Positions 54,057 to 62,417 of a stretch of 64,000 nucleotides of DNA are shown here, piece by piece. The position numbers and the translations under genes were made by a program. Location of the stretch: positions 20,810 to 84,809 of the forward strand of contig CALFSV010000173.1 of NCBI GenBank assembly GCA_937916485.1, read 5' to 3'. The stretch comes from an uncultured Paracoccaceae bacterium. Its GTDB lineage: Bacteria > Pseudomonadota > Alphaproteobacteria > Rhodobacterales > Rhodobacteraceae. A model generated the notes under the pieces. It made no database searches and was not told where the DNA came from. It saw only the letters and a list, made by a program, of their open reading frames with translations. The first letter of the stretch is position 1; every line of letters begins with the position of its first letter.

Positions 54057-56219
54057 ATGCGCATCTCCGGAACACTGATTCCCTTGCTGGCCTTTGCCCT
54101 CGCCGGGCTGCTGTCGATCCTTGCCGCCCGTGTCGCCGTCACCGTGGTCGAGGATGTTTCGGTGAGTGCGGTACAGGAAACGCTGGTCGAAAATGGCTAC
54201 GAATGGTCCAGTGTCATCGGGGATGGCTTGCAGATCGTACTCGAAGGTCAGGCGCCTTCCGAAGCCGTCCGTTTTCGCGCCATCTCCCTAGCTGGGGGAA
54301 TCGTCGATGCCAGCCGGGTGATCGACAACATGTCCGTTGTGGCCTCTGAAACCATCATCGCCCCCCCCTTTGCCATCGAGATCCTGCGTAACGACAGCGG
54401 AGTTTCGCTTATCGGTTTGATCCCCGCGACGACGGATCGCGAAGCACTGACCCGCCAGATTTCGGGGATCGCCGGTGATCAGCCCGTCACCGATTTGCTT
54501 GAAGTGGCCGACTACCTGACACCGGCCAATTGGCGGCCTTCGCTCAGCTATGCTCTGCGGATGCTCGAACAGCTGCCCCGGTCCAAGATCTCGGTCAGTC
54601 CCGGCAGGGTCGCCGTCACCGCGATCTCGGACAGCGCCGCCGATAAGCGGCGACTTGAGACCCAATTGGTGCGCGACGTGCCGGACGGTGTGCGTGTCGC
54701 GCTTAGTATTACGGCGCCCCGACCGGTCATCACACCGTTCACAACCCGCTTTATCCGGGATACCGACGGCGCCCGCTTTGACGCCTGCGCAGCCGACACA
54801 GCCGAGGCGCAACAACGGATCCTGGGGGCTGCAATCCGGGCCGGGGCCGAGGGCCAGATTGCTTGCACCATCGGCCTTGGCGTTCCGTCAGGCACCTGGG
54901 GCGAAGCCGTCGCGATGACCATTGATGCTGTGGCCGAACTTGGCGGCGGCAGCGCGACCTTTTCAGACGCCGATGCCGTGCTGATCGCAGCCGAGGGAAC
55001 AGACCCCGCCCTTTTTGACCGGGTCGTCGGAGAGCTTTCCAACGCCCTTCCCGACGTCTTTGCCCTCGAGGCGGTTCTTCCAGCTTCCGCCGTGACGCAG
55101 GCTGACGGACCACCAACCTTTACCGTGACCTTGTCACCCGAAGGTCAGGTCCAGGTCCGTGGACGTGTGGCGGACGACCTGATGAACGAAACCGCCGAGC
55201 GGCTGGCCATCGCCCGTTTCGGCCGGGGCGCTGTGACCATGGGAACCCGGGTCGGGGAAGGGCTGCCGATGGGGTGGTCGGTTCGTGTGCTGGCCGCCAT
55301 TGACGCCTTGTCACGTCTGTCAAATGGCGCCGTTATCGTAACGCCCGAGGACGTGACCGTTCGGGGCAACACCGGCAACCTGGATGCGAGCGCGGAAATC
55401 TCGCGTCTGCTGATTGAACGTCTTGGTCAGACCGAATCCTTTACCATCAACGTGACCTACGTCGAGGCGCTGGACCCGATTGCCGCCCTGCCCACCGCCG
55501 AAGAATGCCTTAATCAGGTGCTGGCCGTGACTGAAAACCGCAAGATCCTATTCGATCCCGGGTCCGCCACCTTGACTGCCGAATCCCAACCCATCGTCGA
55601 CGACCTGGCCGAGGTTCTGCGAAATTGCGATACTCTACAGATTGAGGTTGCAGGCTTTACGGATAGTCAGGGTCGCGACATCATGAACCTCAACCTCAGC
55701 CAGGCCCGCGCTGACGCTGTGCTGGAGGCACTTCGTGCCCGGCGCGTTCCGGTAGGGACATTTGTTGCTGTAGGATACGGCGAGGCGGACCCGATCGCAG
55801 ATAACGGCACCGAAGAGGGGCGCGAAGCCAATCGGCGGATTGAATTCCGCCAGATCCCGCCCGATCCGGTCCCCGAAGACGTCAATGCGCTGGACGAGTT
55901 GGAAGAAGAATTGGCGAACGGAACAGTGACCATGCCCGACAGCACCGGGGCGGACGACGCGGCCTCCGCGGACATAAGTGCGCCTGATGTCGGCACGGAA
56001 ACTGCCACCCAGGAGGTTGGTGCAGAAGCAGGTGCCGATGCCGGTCCTGATGCGCCTGCGACAGTAGCGCCCTCAACAGAAGCGGCAGCTCAGGATGAGG
56101 GCGTGACCTGGGATCCAGCGGTCGGGGGGGCATTGGAGACAGCGCCAACAGTGACGCCCCAGGCCCGGCCAGAGGAGTTGGCCATTCCGGCAACGCAGGA
56201 CGAAGGCTCTGCCGGATAA
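54057..56219 (+). CDS. OmpA-family cell-envelope protein with long N-terminal region
   Basis: 720 residues. An N-terminal hydrophobic segment (LIPLLAFALAGLLSILAARVAVTVV) acts as anchor or signal. A long periplasmic part (30-480) contains repeated alpha/beta BON-like units (VQETLVENGYEWSSVIGDGLQIVLEGQ and similar). The OmpA peptidoglycan-binding domain spans about 492-602 (ILFDPGSATLT, VAGFTDSQGRDIMNLNLSQARADAV, GTEEGREANRRIEF). The last 115 residues are an acidic Ala/Glu/Pro-rich low-complexity tail. No beta-barrel is evident. Followed by a coiled-coil membrane protein. Confidence 0.87.
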   Translation: MRISGTLIPLLAFALAGLLSILAARVAVTVVEDVSVSAVQETLVENGYEWSSVIGDGLQIVLEGQAPSEAVRFRAISLAGGIVDASRVIDNMSVVASETIIAPPFAIEILRNDSGVSLIGLIPATTDREALTRQISGIAGDQPVTDLLEVADYLTPANWRPSLSYALRMLEQLPRSKISVSPGRVAVTAISDSAADKRRLETQLVRDVPDGVRVALSITAPRPVITPFTTRFIRDTDGARFDACAADTAEAQQRILGAAIRAGAEGQIACTIGLGVPSGTWGEAVAMTIDAVAELGGGSATFSDADAVLIAAEGTDPALFDRVVGELSNALPDVFALEAVLPASAVTQADGPPTFTVTLSPEGQVQVRGRVADDLMNETAERLAIARFGRGAVTMGTRVGEGLPMGWSVRVLAAIDALSRLSNGAVIVTPEDVTVRGNTGNLDASAEISRLLIERLGQTESFTINVTYVEALDPIAALPTAEECLNQVLAVTENRKILFDPGSATLTAESQPIVDDLAEVLRNCDTLQIEVAGFTDSQGRDIMNLNLSQARADAVLEALRARRVPVGTFVAVGYGEADPIADNGTEEGREANRRIEFRQIPPDPVPEDVNALDELEEELANGTVTMPDSTGADDAASADISAPDVGTETATQEVGAEAGADAGPDAPATVAPSTEAAAQDEGVTWDPAVGGALETAPTVTPQARPEELAIPATQDEGSAG

Positions 56220-56250
56220 GCAGTATGATTTACGACACTGGGGACCAGAC

Positions 56251-56577
56251 TTGAACAGAACAGAATTCATCATCGCGACGGCCATCATCCTGTTTCTGGC
56301 TTTTGCCCTGGGCTGGTTCGCCAATTGGCTGGTCAACCGGTTCACTCGGGTGACTAAAGCCGACATGGGTGAGTTGGAGCAGATGGCTCAATCCTTGCAC
56401 GAGGCCGAAGAGACGCGTGATCAGGCCATCACATATCTGCAGCAGCGCGAGGCCGAGATCACAAATCAGCTGAGCCAGACCGAGGCCGAGTTGCGTGCAG
56501 CGATGGACGGCCTGCGCGAGTCGCGCCGCGAGGCCGAGGAATTGCGCAGCTATATTGAACGCCAGAACGCTGGCTAG
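56251..56577 (+). CDS. Single-span membrane protein with coiled coil
   Basis: 108 residues from a TTG codon with GGGGA six bases upstream; no ATG is available nearby. One membrane helix (FIIATAIILFLAFALGWFANWLV, 6-28) then an uninterrupted heptad-rich coiled coil to the end (residues 40-105, Glu/Gln/Arg/Ala-rich). Thirty-one bases after the OmpA-family gene, so the two may work together at the envelope. Function unknown. Confidence 0.72.
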   Translation: MNRTEFIIATAIILFLAFALGWFANWLVNRFTRVTKADMGELEQMAQSLHEAEETRDQAITYLQQREAEITNQLSQTEAELRAAMDGLRESRREAEELRSYIERQNAG

Positions 56578-56581
56578 GCCC

Positions 56582-56607
56582 GTAAGGTGGGTCCAGACCC
56601 ACCTCCC
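56582..56607. repeat. 26-bp palindromic intergenic repeat, copy 8 (decayed right arm)
   Basis: Left arm GTAAGGTGGGT intact, centre CCAG, right arm ends CTCCC in place of CTTAC. Lies between the convergent coiled-coil gene (56577) and the threonylcarbamoyl-AMP synthase gene (56611), filling the entire gap. Confidence 0.85.
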
Positions 56608-56610
56608 CCG

Positions 56611-57570
56611 TCAATCTCGTGGCGCCGCTGCCCGCCTCAGCCGGTCATTGATCGCCCGCCCCAACCCGTGATCCGGGATCGGGGACACCGCAATCCGCTC
56701 GGCTTTCATCGCATCAAGCCGATGCAGGTGCCCAAACAGCTGCGCCGCAGCCTCAAGCAGGTCCCCAGAGGGGGACAGGTTCAGGGTACAGTCAACATTG
56801 CCGAACCCCAGCATAACCTCCCCAGGGCTGGCGACCTCGGCATTCAACCGGACCCGGCCCATAGGGGCATAATGCGAGGCAAGCTGCCCGGGTGCCGTTG
56901 GCCGATCCGGGGCCGCCTCATCTGGCAATAGGAGGGTCTGTCCAAGGCAGGCTTCAATCGCCTCCACCGGGATGCCGCCCGCCCGCAGCAAAACGGGGGC
57001 CGCTCCGCTGCAATCGACAATGGTAGACTCCACCCCAACCGGACAAGCACCGCCATCGACCACCGCGTCGATCCGCCCGCCAAGTCCGTCGACCACATGC
57101 TGCGCCGTTGTCGGGCTGATCCGCCCGGACGGATTGGCCGACGGGGCAGCGATCGGCCCACCGAAGGAGCGCAACAGCGCCCGCGCAACCTCATGGTCCG
57201 GCACCCGAACTGCCAGCGTATCAAGGCCGGCTGTGACTAGTGGCGAAATACCGGCCTGCGCCACCAACGGCAGGACCAGGGTCAGCGCCCCCGGCCAGAA
57301 GGCCGCCGCCAGACGCTGCGCAGCGGGGCTGAAATGGCAGAGCGACTCGGCGGCGGACTGGTCGGCAAGATGTACGATCAGCGGGTTGAAACTCGGCCGT
57401 CCCTTCGCCTCGTAGATCCGCGCCACCGCCAAGTCATTGCGGGCATCCGCCCCAAGGCCGTAGACAGTCTCGGTCGGAAACGCGACCAGGCCGCCTTGGC
57501 CCAGATACCGCGCCGCCCGGCCCAAACAGTCGGCATCGGGCAACAGATGGATAGTGGATGCGGCGGTCAT
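56611..57570 (-). CDS. tsaC: L-threonylcarbamoyladenylate synthase (Sua5/YwlC type)
   Basis: Makes threonylcarbamoyl-AMP for the t6A37 tRNA modification. 319 residues: an N-terminal TsaC domain (GGLVAFPTETVYGLGADARN near 26, KGRPSFNPLIVHL near 55, APSANPSGRISPTTAQHV near 140, GVESTIVD near 180) plus the extra C-terminal Sua5 domain that TsaC proper lacks, joined by an PGQLASHYAPMGRV-type linker near 228. The name Sua5 or YwlC fits the two-domain form better. Confidence 0.94.
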   Translation of the reverse strand: MTAASTIHLLPDADCLGRAARYLGQGGLVAFPTETVYGLGADARNDLAVARIYEAKGRPSFNPLIVHLADQSAAESLCHFSPAAQRLAAAFWPGALTLVLPLVAQAGISPLVTAGLDTLAVRVPDHEVARALLRSFGGPIAAPSANPSGRISPTTAQHVVDGLGGRIDAVVDGGACPVGVESTIVDCSGAAPVLLRAGGIPVEAIEACLGQTLLLPDEAAPDRPTAPGQLASHYAPMGRVRLNAEVASPGEVMLGFGNVDCTLNLSPSGDLLEAAAQLFGHLHRLDAMKAERIAVSPIPDHGLGRAINDRLRRAAAPRD

Positions 57571-57697
57571 GACGTGGCGTTCCGGTTGCGGCAGGATGGC
57601 AGGGACTTACGCTGATTTTCAACAGACACGCAGACATAGACGCCAGACTTGGCGATTCCAACCCATTTGAACACGACGCCTCTGACGGAGACCTCCC

Positions 57698-59401
57698 ATG
57701 CCATATCGTGCGCCCGTCGCCGATCTTCGCTTTATCATGGACCATGTTGTCGGCTTTTCCGCCGTCGCCAAGACCGACAGATTTGCCGAAGCAACGCCCG
57801 AAATGGTCGACGCCATCCTGACCGAGGCGGGCCGCCTTTGTGACGACGTACTGGCCCCGCTCCAACGCGCCGGGGACACCCATCCGGCCCGGCTGGAAAA
57901 CGGGATCGTCCGCACGTCACCGGGTTTCGCCGAAGGCTACCGGGCGGTGGCCGAGGGCGGCTGGATCGGGATGTCTGCGGACCCGGCTAATGGCGGAATG
58001 GGGTTACCGATGGCCCTGACCACGGCCGTCAACGACATGATGTCGGGTGCCTGCCTTGCCCTCCAGCTTAACCCCCTGATGACCCAAGGCCAGATCGAGG
58101 CGCTGGAGCATCATGCGTCGGATGAGATCAAGGCGCTTTACATTCCCAAGCTGATATCAGGCGAATGGTGCGGCACCATGAACCTTACCGAACCTCAGGC
58201 CGGCAGCGACGTGGGCGCCCTTCGGACAAAGGCAGAGCCCAATGGGGACGGCAGCTACGCCATCACCGGCCAGAAGATCTACATCAGCTGGGCCGATAAC
58301 GATTTTACAAAGAACGTCTGCCACCTTGTTCTTGCCCGCCTGCCCGATGGGGTGCCGGGAACCAAAGGGATCAGCCTGTTCATGGTGCCCAAGCTGATCC
58401 CGGACGCCAATGGTGCGCCCGGTATCCGCAACAACCTGCGGGTCGTCAGTCTTGAACACAAGATGGGGCTCCATGGCTCGCCCACCGCTGTCATGGCCTA
58501 TGAAGGGGCGACCGGCTGGCTGGTCGGGTCCGAGCATGGCGGGATGGCCGCGATGTTCACCATGATGAACAACGCCAGACTGGGTGTCGGTGTGCAGGGG
58601 ATCGGCGTTGCCGAGGCTGCGACCCAACATGCTCTGGCCTATGCCATGGACCGCAAACAGGGCCGCGCCGGCGGCACGGGCAGCATCGTCGAACATGAGG
58701 ATGTGCGGCGGATGCTGGCTGCGATGCGGGCCGAAACCTTTGCCGCCCGCGCGATCGCCATGTCCCTCGCCGTCGCGATCGACATGGGGACCGCGACCGG
58801 CGATCCGCTATGGAAAGCAAGGGCCGCCCTTCTGACACCCATTGCCAAGGCCTATGGTACTGATACCGGCATCAACGTGTCGGGCCTGGGCGTTCAGGTG
58901 CATGGCGGGATGGGGTTCATCGAGGAAACCGGGGCCGCCCAGTATTCCCGCGATGTTCGGGTGACGGCGATCTACGAAGGCACCAACGGCATTCAGGCAA
59001 TGGACCTTGTGGGGCGCAAGCTGATGGACGGGGGCGAGGCGGTCTACCGGCTTTTGGAAGAGGTCTGTGACCGGGCCGAACAGGCAAGAGAGGCCGTTCC
59101 CGATCTGGCCGAGGCCGTCTGGGACGCTGCCGAAAGCCTGCGTGAATGTACCGAATGGATGGTGTCCCAGACCGGTGCGGACGATCGCAATGCCGGCGCC
59201 GTGCCCTACCTGCGCGCCTTTGCCCTGATCCTGGGGGCACAAGCACATCTTGTTGCCGCAACAAGCGGTGACACCTCCCGTCTGCGCCTTGCCACCTATT
59301 TCATTCGGCGTCTTTTGCCGGAACATGCCAGCCTTCTGGCGCAGGTCCGCGAAGGAGCCGCTGACCTCATGGCGCTTGGCCCTGATGACCTAGCGGCCTG
59401 A
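57698..59401 (+). CDS. Acyl-CoA dehydrogenase (DmdC/FadE5-like, with C-terminal extension)
   Basis: 567-residue FAD enzyme: N-terminal helical domain (MPYRAPVADLRFIMDHVVGF...), beta domain with NLTEPQAGSDVGALRTKAE near 165, GQKIYISWADNDF, and C-terminal helices with VQVHGGMGFIEETGAAQYSRDVRVTAIYEGTNGIQAMDL near 395-430 including the catalytic-base region. The extra C-terminal ~130 residues mark the long-subunit subgroup, which includes DmdC (methylmercaptopropionyl-CoA dehydrogenase) of roseobacters. No dmdB or dmdD is adjacent, so I do not name the substrate. Uses EtfAB (3711-5395) as electron acceptor. Confidence 0.9.
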   Translation: MPYRAPVADLRFIMDHVVGFSAVAKTDRFAEATPEMVDAILTEAGRLCDDVLAPLQRAGDTHPARLENGIVRTSPGFAEGYRAVAEGGWIGMSADPANGGMGLPMALTTAVNDMMSGACLALQLNPLMTQGQIEALEHHASDEIKALYIPKLISGEWCGTMNLTEPQAGSDVGALRTKAEPNGDGSYAITGQKIYISWADNDFTKNVCHLVLARLPDGVPGTKGISLFMVPKLIPDANGAPGIRNNLRVVSLEHKMGLHGSPTAVMAYEGATGWLVGSEHGGMAAMFTMMNNARLGVGVQGIGVAEAATQHALAYAMDRKQGRAGGTGSIVEHEDVRRMLAAMRAETFAARAIAMSLAVAIDMGTATGDPLWKARAALLTPIAKAYGTDTGINVSGLGVQVHGGMGFIEETGAAQYSRDVRVTAIYEGTNGIQAMDLVGRKLMDGGEAVYRLLEEVCDRAEQAREAVPDLAEAVWDAAESLRECTEWMVSQTGADDRNAGAVPYLRAFALILGAQAHLVAATSGDTSRLRLATYFIRRLLPEHASLLAQVREGAADLMALGPDDLAA

Positions 59402-59410
59402 GGCCGGGAT

Positions 59411-60451
59411 ATGACAGACGGCAACCTCGCCCCGCTTCGGTATCCGTTTGGGGAGCCTCCAAAGGAAGGTGAAGCCGTGACCATCGGTGACGGGGTCCTA
59501 TGGATACGGATGCCACTGCCAATGGCCCTGGACCATGTCAACTGCTACGCTCTGGATGACGGCGATGGCTGGACAATTGTGGATACTGGATTTGCCTCCA
59601 AGCGATCCCGCAAGATCTGGGAGGCCGTTCTGAGCGGTCCCTTGGGCGGTCGACCGATCAGGCGGGTCATCGTGACCCATCATCATCCAGATCATGTCGG
59701 CCTCGCCGGTTGGTTCATCGAACAGGGGGCCGAGTTATGGATGCCCCGCACCGGCTGGCTCATGGCCCGAATGATGGTTCTGGACGAGCAACCGACCTAC
59801 CTTGAGGAAACCCTGGCCTTTTACCGCCGGTCCGGCATGGACCCTACCATCTTTGAAAAACGCCGCGGGGAACGACCCTTCAACTATGCCGACTGCGTTG
59901 CCCCTCTTCCCTTGGGATATCGGCGCCTGATGGACAGCGAGGTGGTCCAGATCGGTGGCCGGTCCTGGGATGTTCGGATGGGACATGGGCATGCCCCGGA
60001 ACATGCGACCTTCTGGAGCCGGGATGACAGCCTTGTGCTCGGCGGGGATCAGTTGTTGCCGAAGATAAGCCCCAACCTTGGCGTCTATGCGACGGAACCC
60101 GAGGCCGACCCGGTCGGCGACTGGCTGACATCCTGTGCCCATCTGATGCCCTTTGCCCGCGAAGACCATGTGGTGCTGCCCGGCCACAAGCTGCCGTTCA
60201 CCGGACTACCGCAAAGGCTGGATCAGATGGTCGGCGGGATTGAGGCGGGACTGGAGCGCCTTCTGGACTGGCTCTCGGAACCCCGGGTCGCAGGCGCCTG
60301 TTTTCCACCACTGTATCGTCGGGCCGTTGGACCGAGTGAATACGGCCTGGCCCTGGTTGAAGCGGTGGGGCACCTCAACCACCTGCATCAGACGGGCAAG
60401 GTCCGACGCTGGCCGGGGCCGGATGGGGCCTGGCTTTGGCAGGCGCTTTGA
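59411..60451 (+). CDS. MBL-fold metallo-hydrolase
   Basis: 346-residue metallo-beta-lactamase superfamily protein. Zinc motif HHHPDHVGLAG near residues 78-88, a further metal His in GHGHAPEHATFW near 195, and Asp in LGGDQLLPKI near 213; C-terminal helical domain with LNHLHQTGKV. It follows the acyl-CoA dehydrogenase by nine bases and is probably cotranscribed; thioester hydrolysis is a reasonable but unproven role. Ends before a directional repeat element. Confidence 0.88.
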   Translation: MTDGNLAPLRYPFGEPPKEGEAVTIGDGVLWIRMPLPMALDHVNCYALDDGDGWTIVDTGFASKRSRKIWEAVLSGPLGGRPIRRVIVTHHHPDHVGLAGWFIEQGAELWMPRTGWLMARMMVLDEQPTYLEETLAFYRRSGMDPTIFEKRRGERPFNYADCVAPLPLGYRRLMDSEVVQIGGRSWDVRMGHGHAPEHATFWSRDDSLVLGGDQLLPKISPNLGVYATEPEADPVGDWLTSCAHLMPFAREDHVVLPGHKLPFTGLPQRLDQMVGGIEAGLERLLDWLSEPRVAGACFPPLYRRAVGPSEYGLALVEAVGHLNHLHQTGKVRRWPGPDGAWLWQAL

Positions 60452-60720
60452 TAAGTACAGCAAGCTGCGCGGGTGGAACGTGAGGACCCTCCGGGGGGAA
60501 TATTTGGGGCAAGAAAAAGCGGCGGGAGCTACAGGATGACCGCCGATCTCGATTATGTGCTTGGGGTATGGCTTGCCGATGTCACTGCCTTTGGCGCATT
60601 CTGCACCCGTCTGATTTCTTGGGTGTCGCTTGTCCGACATCTGGGCCAGCTTCATCTTGCAGGAAATGCAGGACATTACCGACCCGCCGCTGTGATCGGC
60701 TGACTTTGCAAAGGATGGCT
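60452..60720. other. 269-base gap without a convincing gene
   Basis: Holds the directional element (60487-60520) and one open frame of 55 codons from ATG 60536 whose product has no recognisable family or balanced composition. I see no RNA gene here. It could be a degraded gene remnant. Confidence 0.4.
60487..60520 (+). repeat. Directional post-stop element
   Basis: Plus strand: CCTCCGGGGGGAATATTTGG then GGCAAGAAAAAGC. Starts 36 bases after the MBL hydrolase stop, on the coding strand, as in the three minus-strand copies. Confidence 0.65.
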
Positions 60721-61203
60721 ATGGACCCCGACATCGCAACGACGGCTGAGGCCGAGGAAGCCCAGGCCATGGTCAGAGCATTGCCCCGTGTCCATGAGGT
60801 GCATACCGATCCCAACCAGCCCCGGCCCTGCGAGAAGACCCTGCCCCCTGCCCTGCGAGAGTCGAGCGAGACCAAAAGCCCTGCCCGCTGGGCCTATGAG
60901 CGCCTGATCCTTTATATCCGCAACTTTGAAGCCCAACTGGACAATGCCCATGAGGTCGCAATGGGCTTTACCGGCGGCGATGCGGGTGTGATCCGGATCG
61001 AGGGTCTGGGCTACTTTGATCCCGATCTCGTGACGTTCTTCGGAACCGATCCCCAGGGGGCGAGGACCCAACTTGTCCAGCATGTCACCCAGCTTAACGT
61101 CATGCTGCGCGCCTTGCCCAAGATGGCGGAGGCGGAAGCCCCGCGCCGCATCGGGTTTCGCTTGGCGAGGGACCTTGAGGATATGGACAATGCGACAGAA
61201 TGA
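60721..61203 (+). CDS. DUF6173 family protein
   Basis: 160 residues, resembling DUF6173, a family I know from Rhodobacterales. N-terminal acidic helix MDPDIATTAEAEEAQAMV, a middle ARWAYERLILYIRNFEAQLD stretch near 60, and a C-terminal half with GYFDPDLVTFFGTDP near 100 and LVQHVTQLNVMLRALPK. ATG 60721 has AAGGA five bases upstream; an ATG at 60715 would add two residues. Cytoplasmic, no membrane helix. Function unknown. Confidence 0.72.
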   Translation: MDPDIATTAEAEEAQAMVRALPRVHEVHTDPNQPRPCEKTLPPALRESSETKSPARWAYERLILYIRNFEAQLDNAHEVAMGFTGGDAGVIRIEGLGYFDPDLVTFFGTDPQGARTQLVQHVTQLNVMLRALPKMAEAEAPRRIGFRLARDLEDMDNATE

Positions 61204-61285
61204 CGAGCCAACCGGGCGTGACAGCGCCCCGAAGATAAGCTAACCGAAAGCATCGGATTGATGCCCAACGCGACAGGAGACCAAC

Positions 61286-61420
61286 ATGGCAGAGCACAAG
61301 CATGGCGAGATGGACATCTCGACCCAGGAAAAGACATTTGACGGCTTTATCAGCATGGTGACCCGCACATCGATCGTGATCGTGGTGGCCCTCGTTCTTT
61401 TGGCCCTTATCAACGGGTGA
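61286..61420 (+). CDS. aa3-type cytochrome c oxidase subunit IV
   Basis: 44 residues, below common length cutoffs. MAEHKHGEMDISTQEKTFDG is the conserved N-terminus of the bacterial aa3-type subunit IV (PF07835), followed by one membrane helix (TSIVIVVALVLLALIN). It is a small structural subunit of the terminal oxidase; the main cox genes are elsewhere. AGGAGA precedes the ATG. Its TGA overlaps a GTG that could begin the next gene. Confidence 0.92.
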   Translation: MAEHKHGEMDISTQEKTFDGFISMVTRTSIVIVVALVLLALING

Positions 61421-61431
61421 GGAGCGGACCG

Positions 61432-62082
61432 TTGGGAACCTTGACCAACGGTATCGGCCGGCGGGCCATTCTCGCTGGCTTGCCCCTTTTGGCCGCCGGA
61501 TGCGGGGCGCCAAGCGTTTGGGCGGACGATGAGTTCATCGAGCGTGTGACCTACCGCCATAGTGGCCCGACTGCGCTAACCCTGTTTACGATGAAAAATG
61601 TGGGCACAAAAAATGGCGCCCATACCGGCCTGATGGTGAGCGCCAGCCAAAGGGTCATCTTTGACCCGGCCGGAACCTTTGCTCATCCCTCGCTCGCCGA
61701 ACGGAACGACGTGATCTATGGCATCTCGCCGACTGTTCTAGACTTTTACCGGACATATCACGCCAGATCGACGTACTTTGTGGTCGAGCAATATGTTGAG
61801 GTTTCCCCCCAGATTGCGGAAACCGCACTCAGGCTTGTCATGGACTATGGACCTGTGCCGAAGGCGGCCTGTACCCGGGCCACGACCCACGTCCTGCGGG
61901 ACAGCGTCGGCCCCGAGTACTTTCGTCCGACGCTCTTTCCAGACAATCTGCTCAGGCAATTTTCGAAGCTGCCGGGTGTCCAGACATTCGAGCATCGGGA
62001 ATACGACTCTGACAACAAAGAAGAGGCCGTTGCGGCGTTTGACGCCCAATTGGCCGCTCAATCGGCGGGCAGCTCGGGCTAG
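61432..62082 (+). CDS. Putative lipoprotein, conserved hypothetical
   Basis: 216 residues from a TTG at 61432 with GAGGAG seven bases upstream; a GTG at 61417 (overlapping the oxidase subunit stop) is the alternative. GRRAILAGLPLLAAGCG is a lipoprotein signal with a twin-Arg start and lipobox LAAGC. The mature part holds TLFTMKNVGTKNGAHTGLMV near 40 and VVEQYVEVSPQIAETAL near 110. Probably a periplasmic lipoprotein; family not recognised beyond Rhodobacteraceae likeness. Overlaps the convergent azlD gene by four bases. Confidence 0.72.
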   Translation: MGTLTNGIGRRAILAGLPLLAAGCGAPSVWADDEFIERVTYRHSGPTALTLFTMKNVGTKNGAHTGLMVSASQRVIFDPAGTFAHPSLAERNDVIYGISPTVLDFYRTYHARSTYFVVEQYVEVSPQIAETALRLVMDYGPVPKAACTRATTHVLRDSVGPEYFRPTLFPDNLLRQFSKLPGVQTFEHREYDSDNKEEAVAAFDAQLAAQSAGSSG

Positions 62083-62417
62083 AACCCGGCCAGCGCCATG
62101 CCCCCCAATGTGGCATAAAGTGCAAAGGCCCCGGCTGCCATGGCCGCCAGCACATTTCGCGTGACCAGTCCTACGGCGAGCGTCACCCCGGCAGCAAAGA
62201 GGCGGGCGGGGTCCAGTTCACCGTTGTTGGCCGCGGGCCAGAGGATAAGGGGCGCCACAAGCCCCGGCAATACGGCGACCGCGGCATATCGCAGGTGCCG
62301 CAACAGCCAGTCTGGCATGGGTCGCCCACCAATAAGTCCAAGGAATGAGAACCGCAGAGCAAACGACCCAAGAGCAAGGGCAAGAATGACGATCCAAATC
62401 GTGGTCGGCGAACTCAT
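62079..62417 (-). CDS. azlD: AzlD-family branched-chain amino acid transport subunit
   Basis: 112 residues, three to four membrane helices (IWIVILALALGSFALRF, LRYAAVAVLPGLVAPLIL, LFAAGVTLAVGLVTRNVLAAMAAG). Small partner of AzlC in branched-chain amino acid export. Start overlaps the azlC stop (ATGA). The open frame upstream to 62693 runs inside azlC and is not real. Confidence 0.92.
   Translation of the reverse strand: MSSPTTIWIVILALALGSFALRFSFLGLIGGRPMPDWLLRHLRYAAVAVLPGLVAPLILWPAANNGELDPARLFAAGVTLAVGLVTRNVLAAMAAGAFALYATLGGMALAGF

Noticed and set aside
60473..60703. 76-codon open frame after the MBL hydrolase gene
   Set aside because: Its first part is repeat sequence and the remainder has no family or clear ribosome site.
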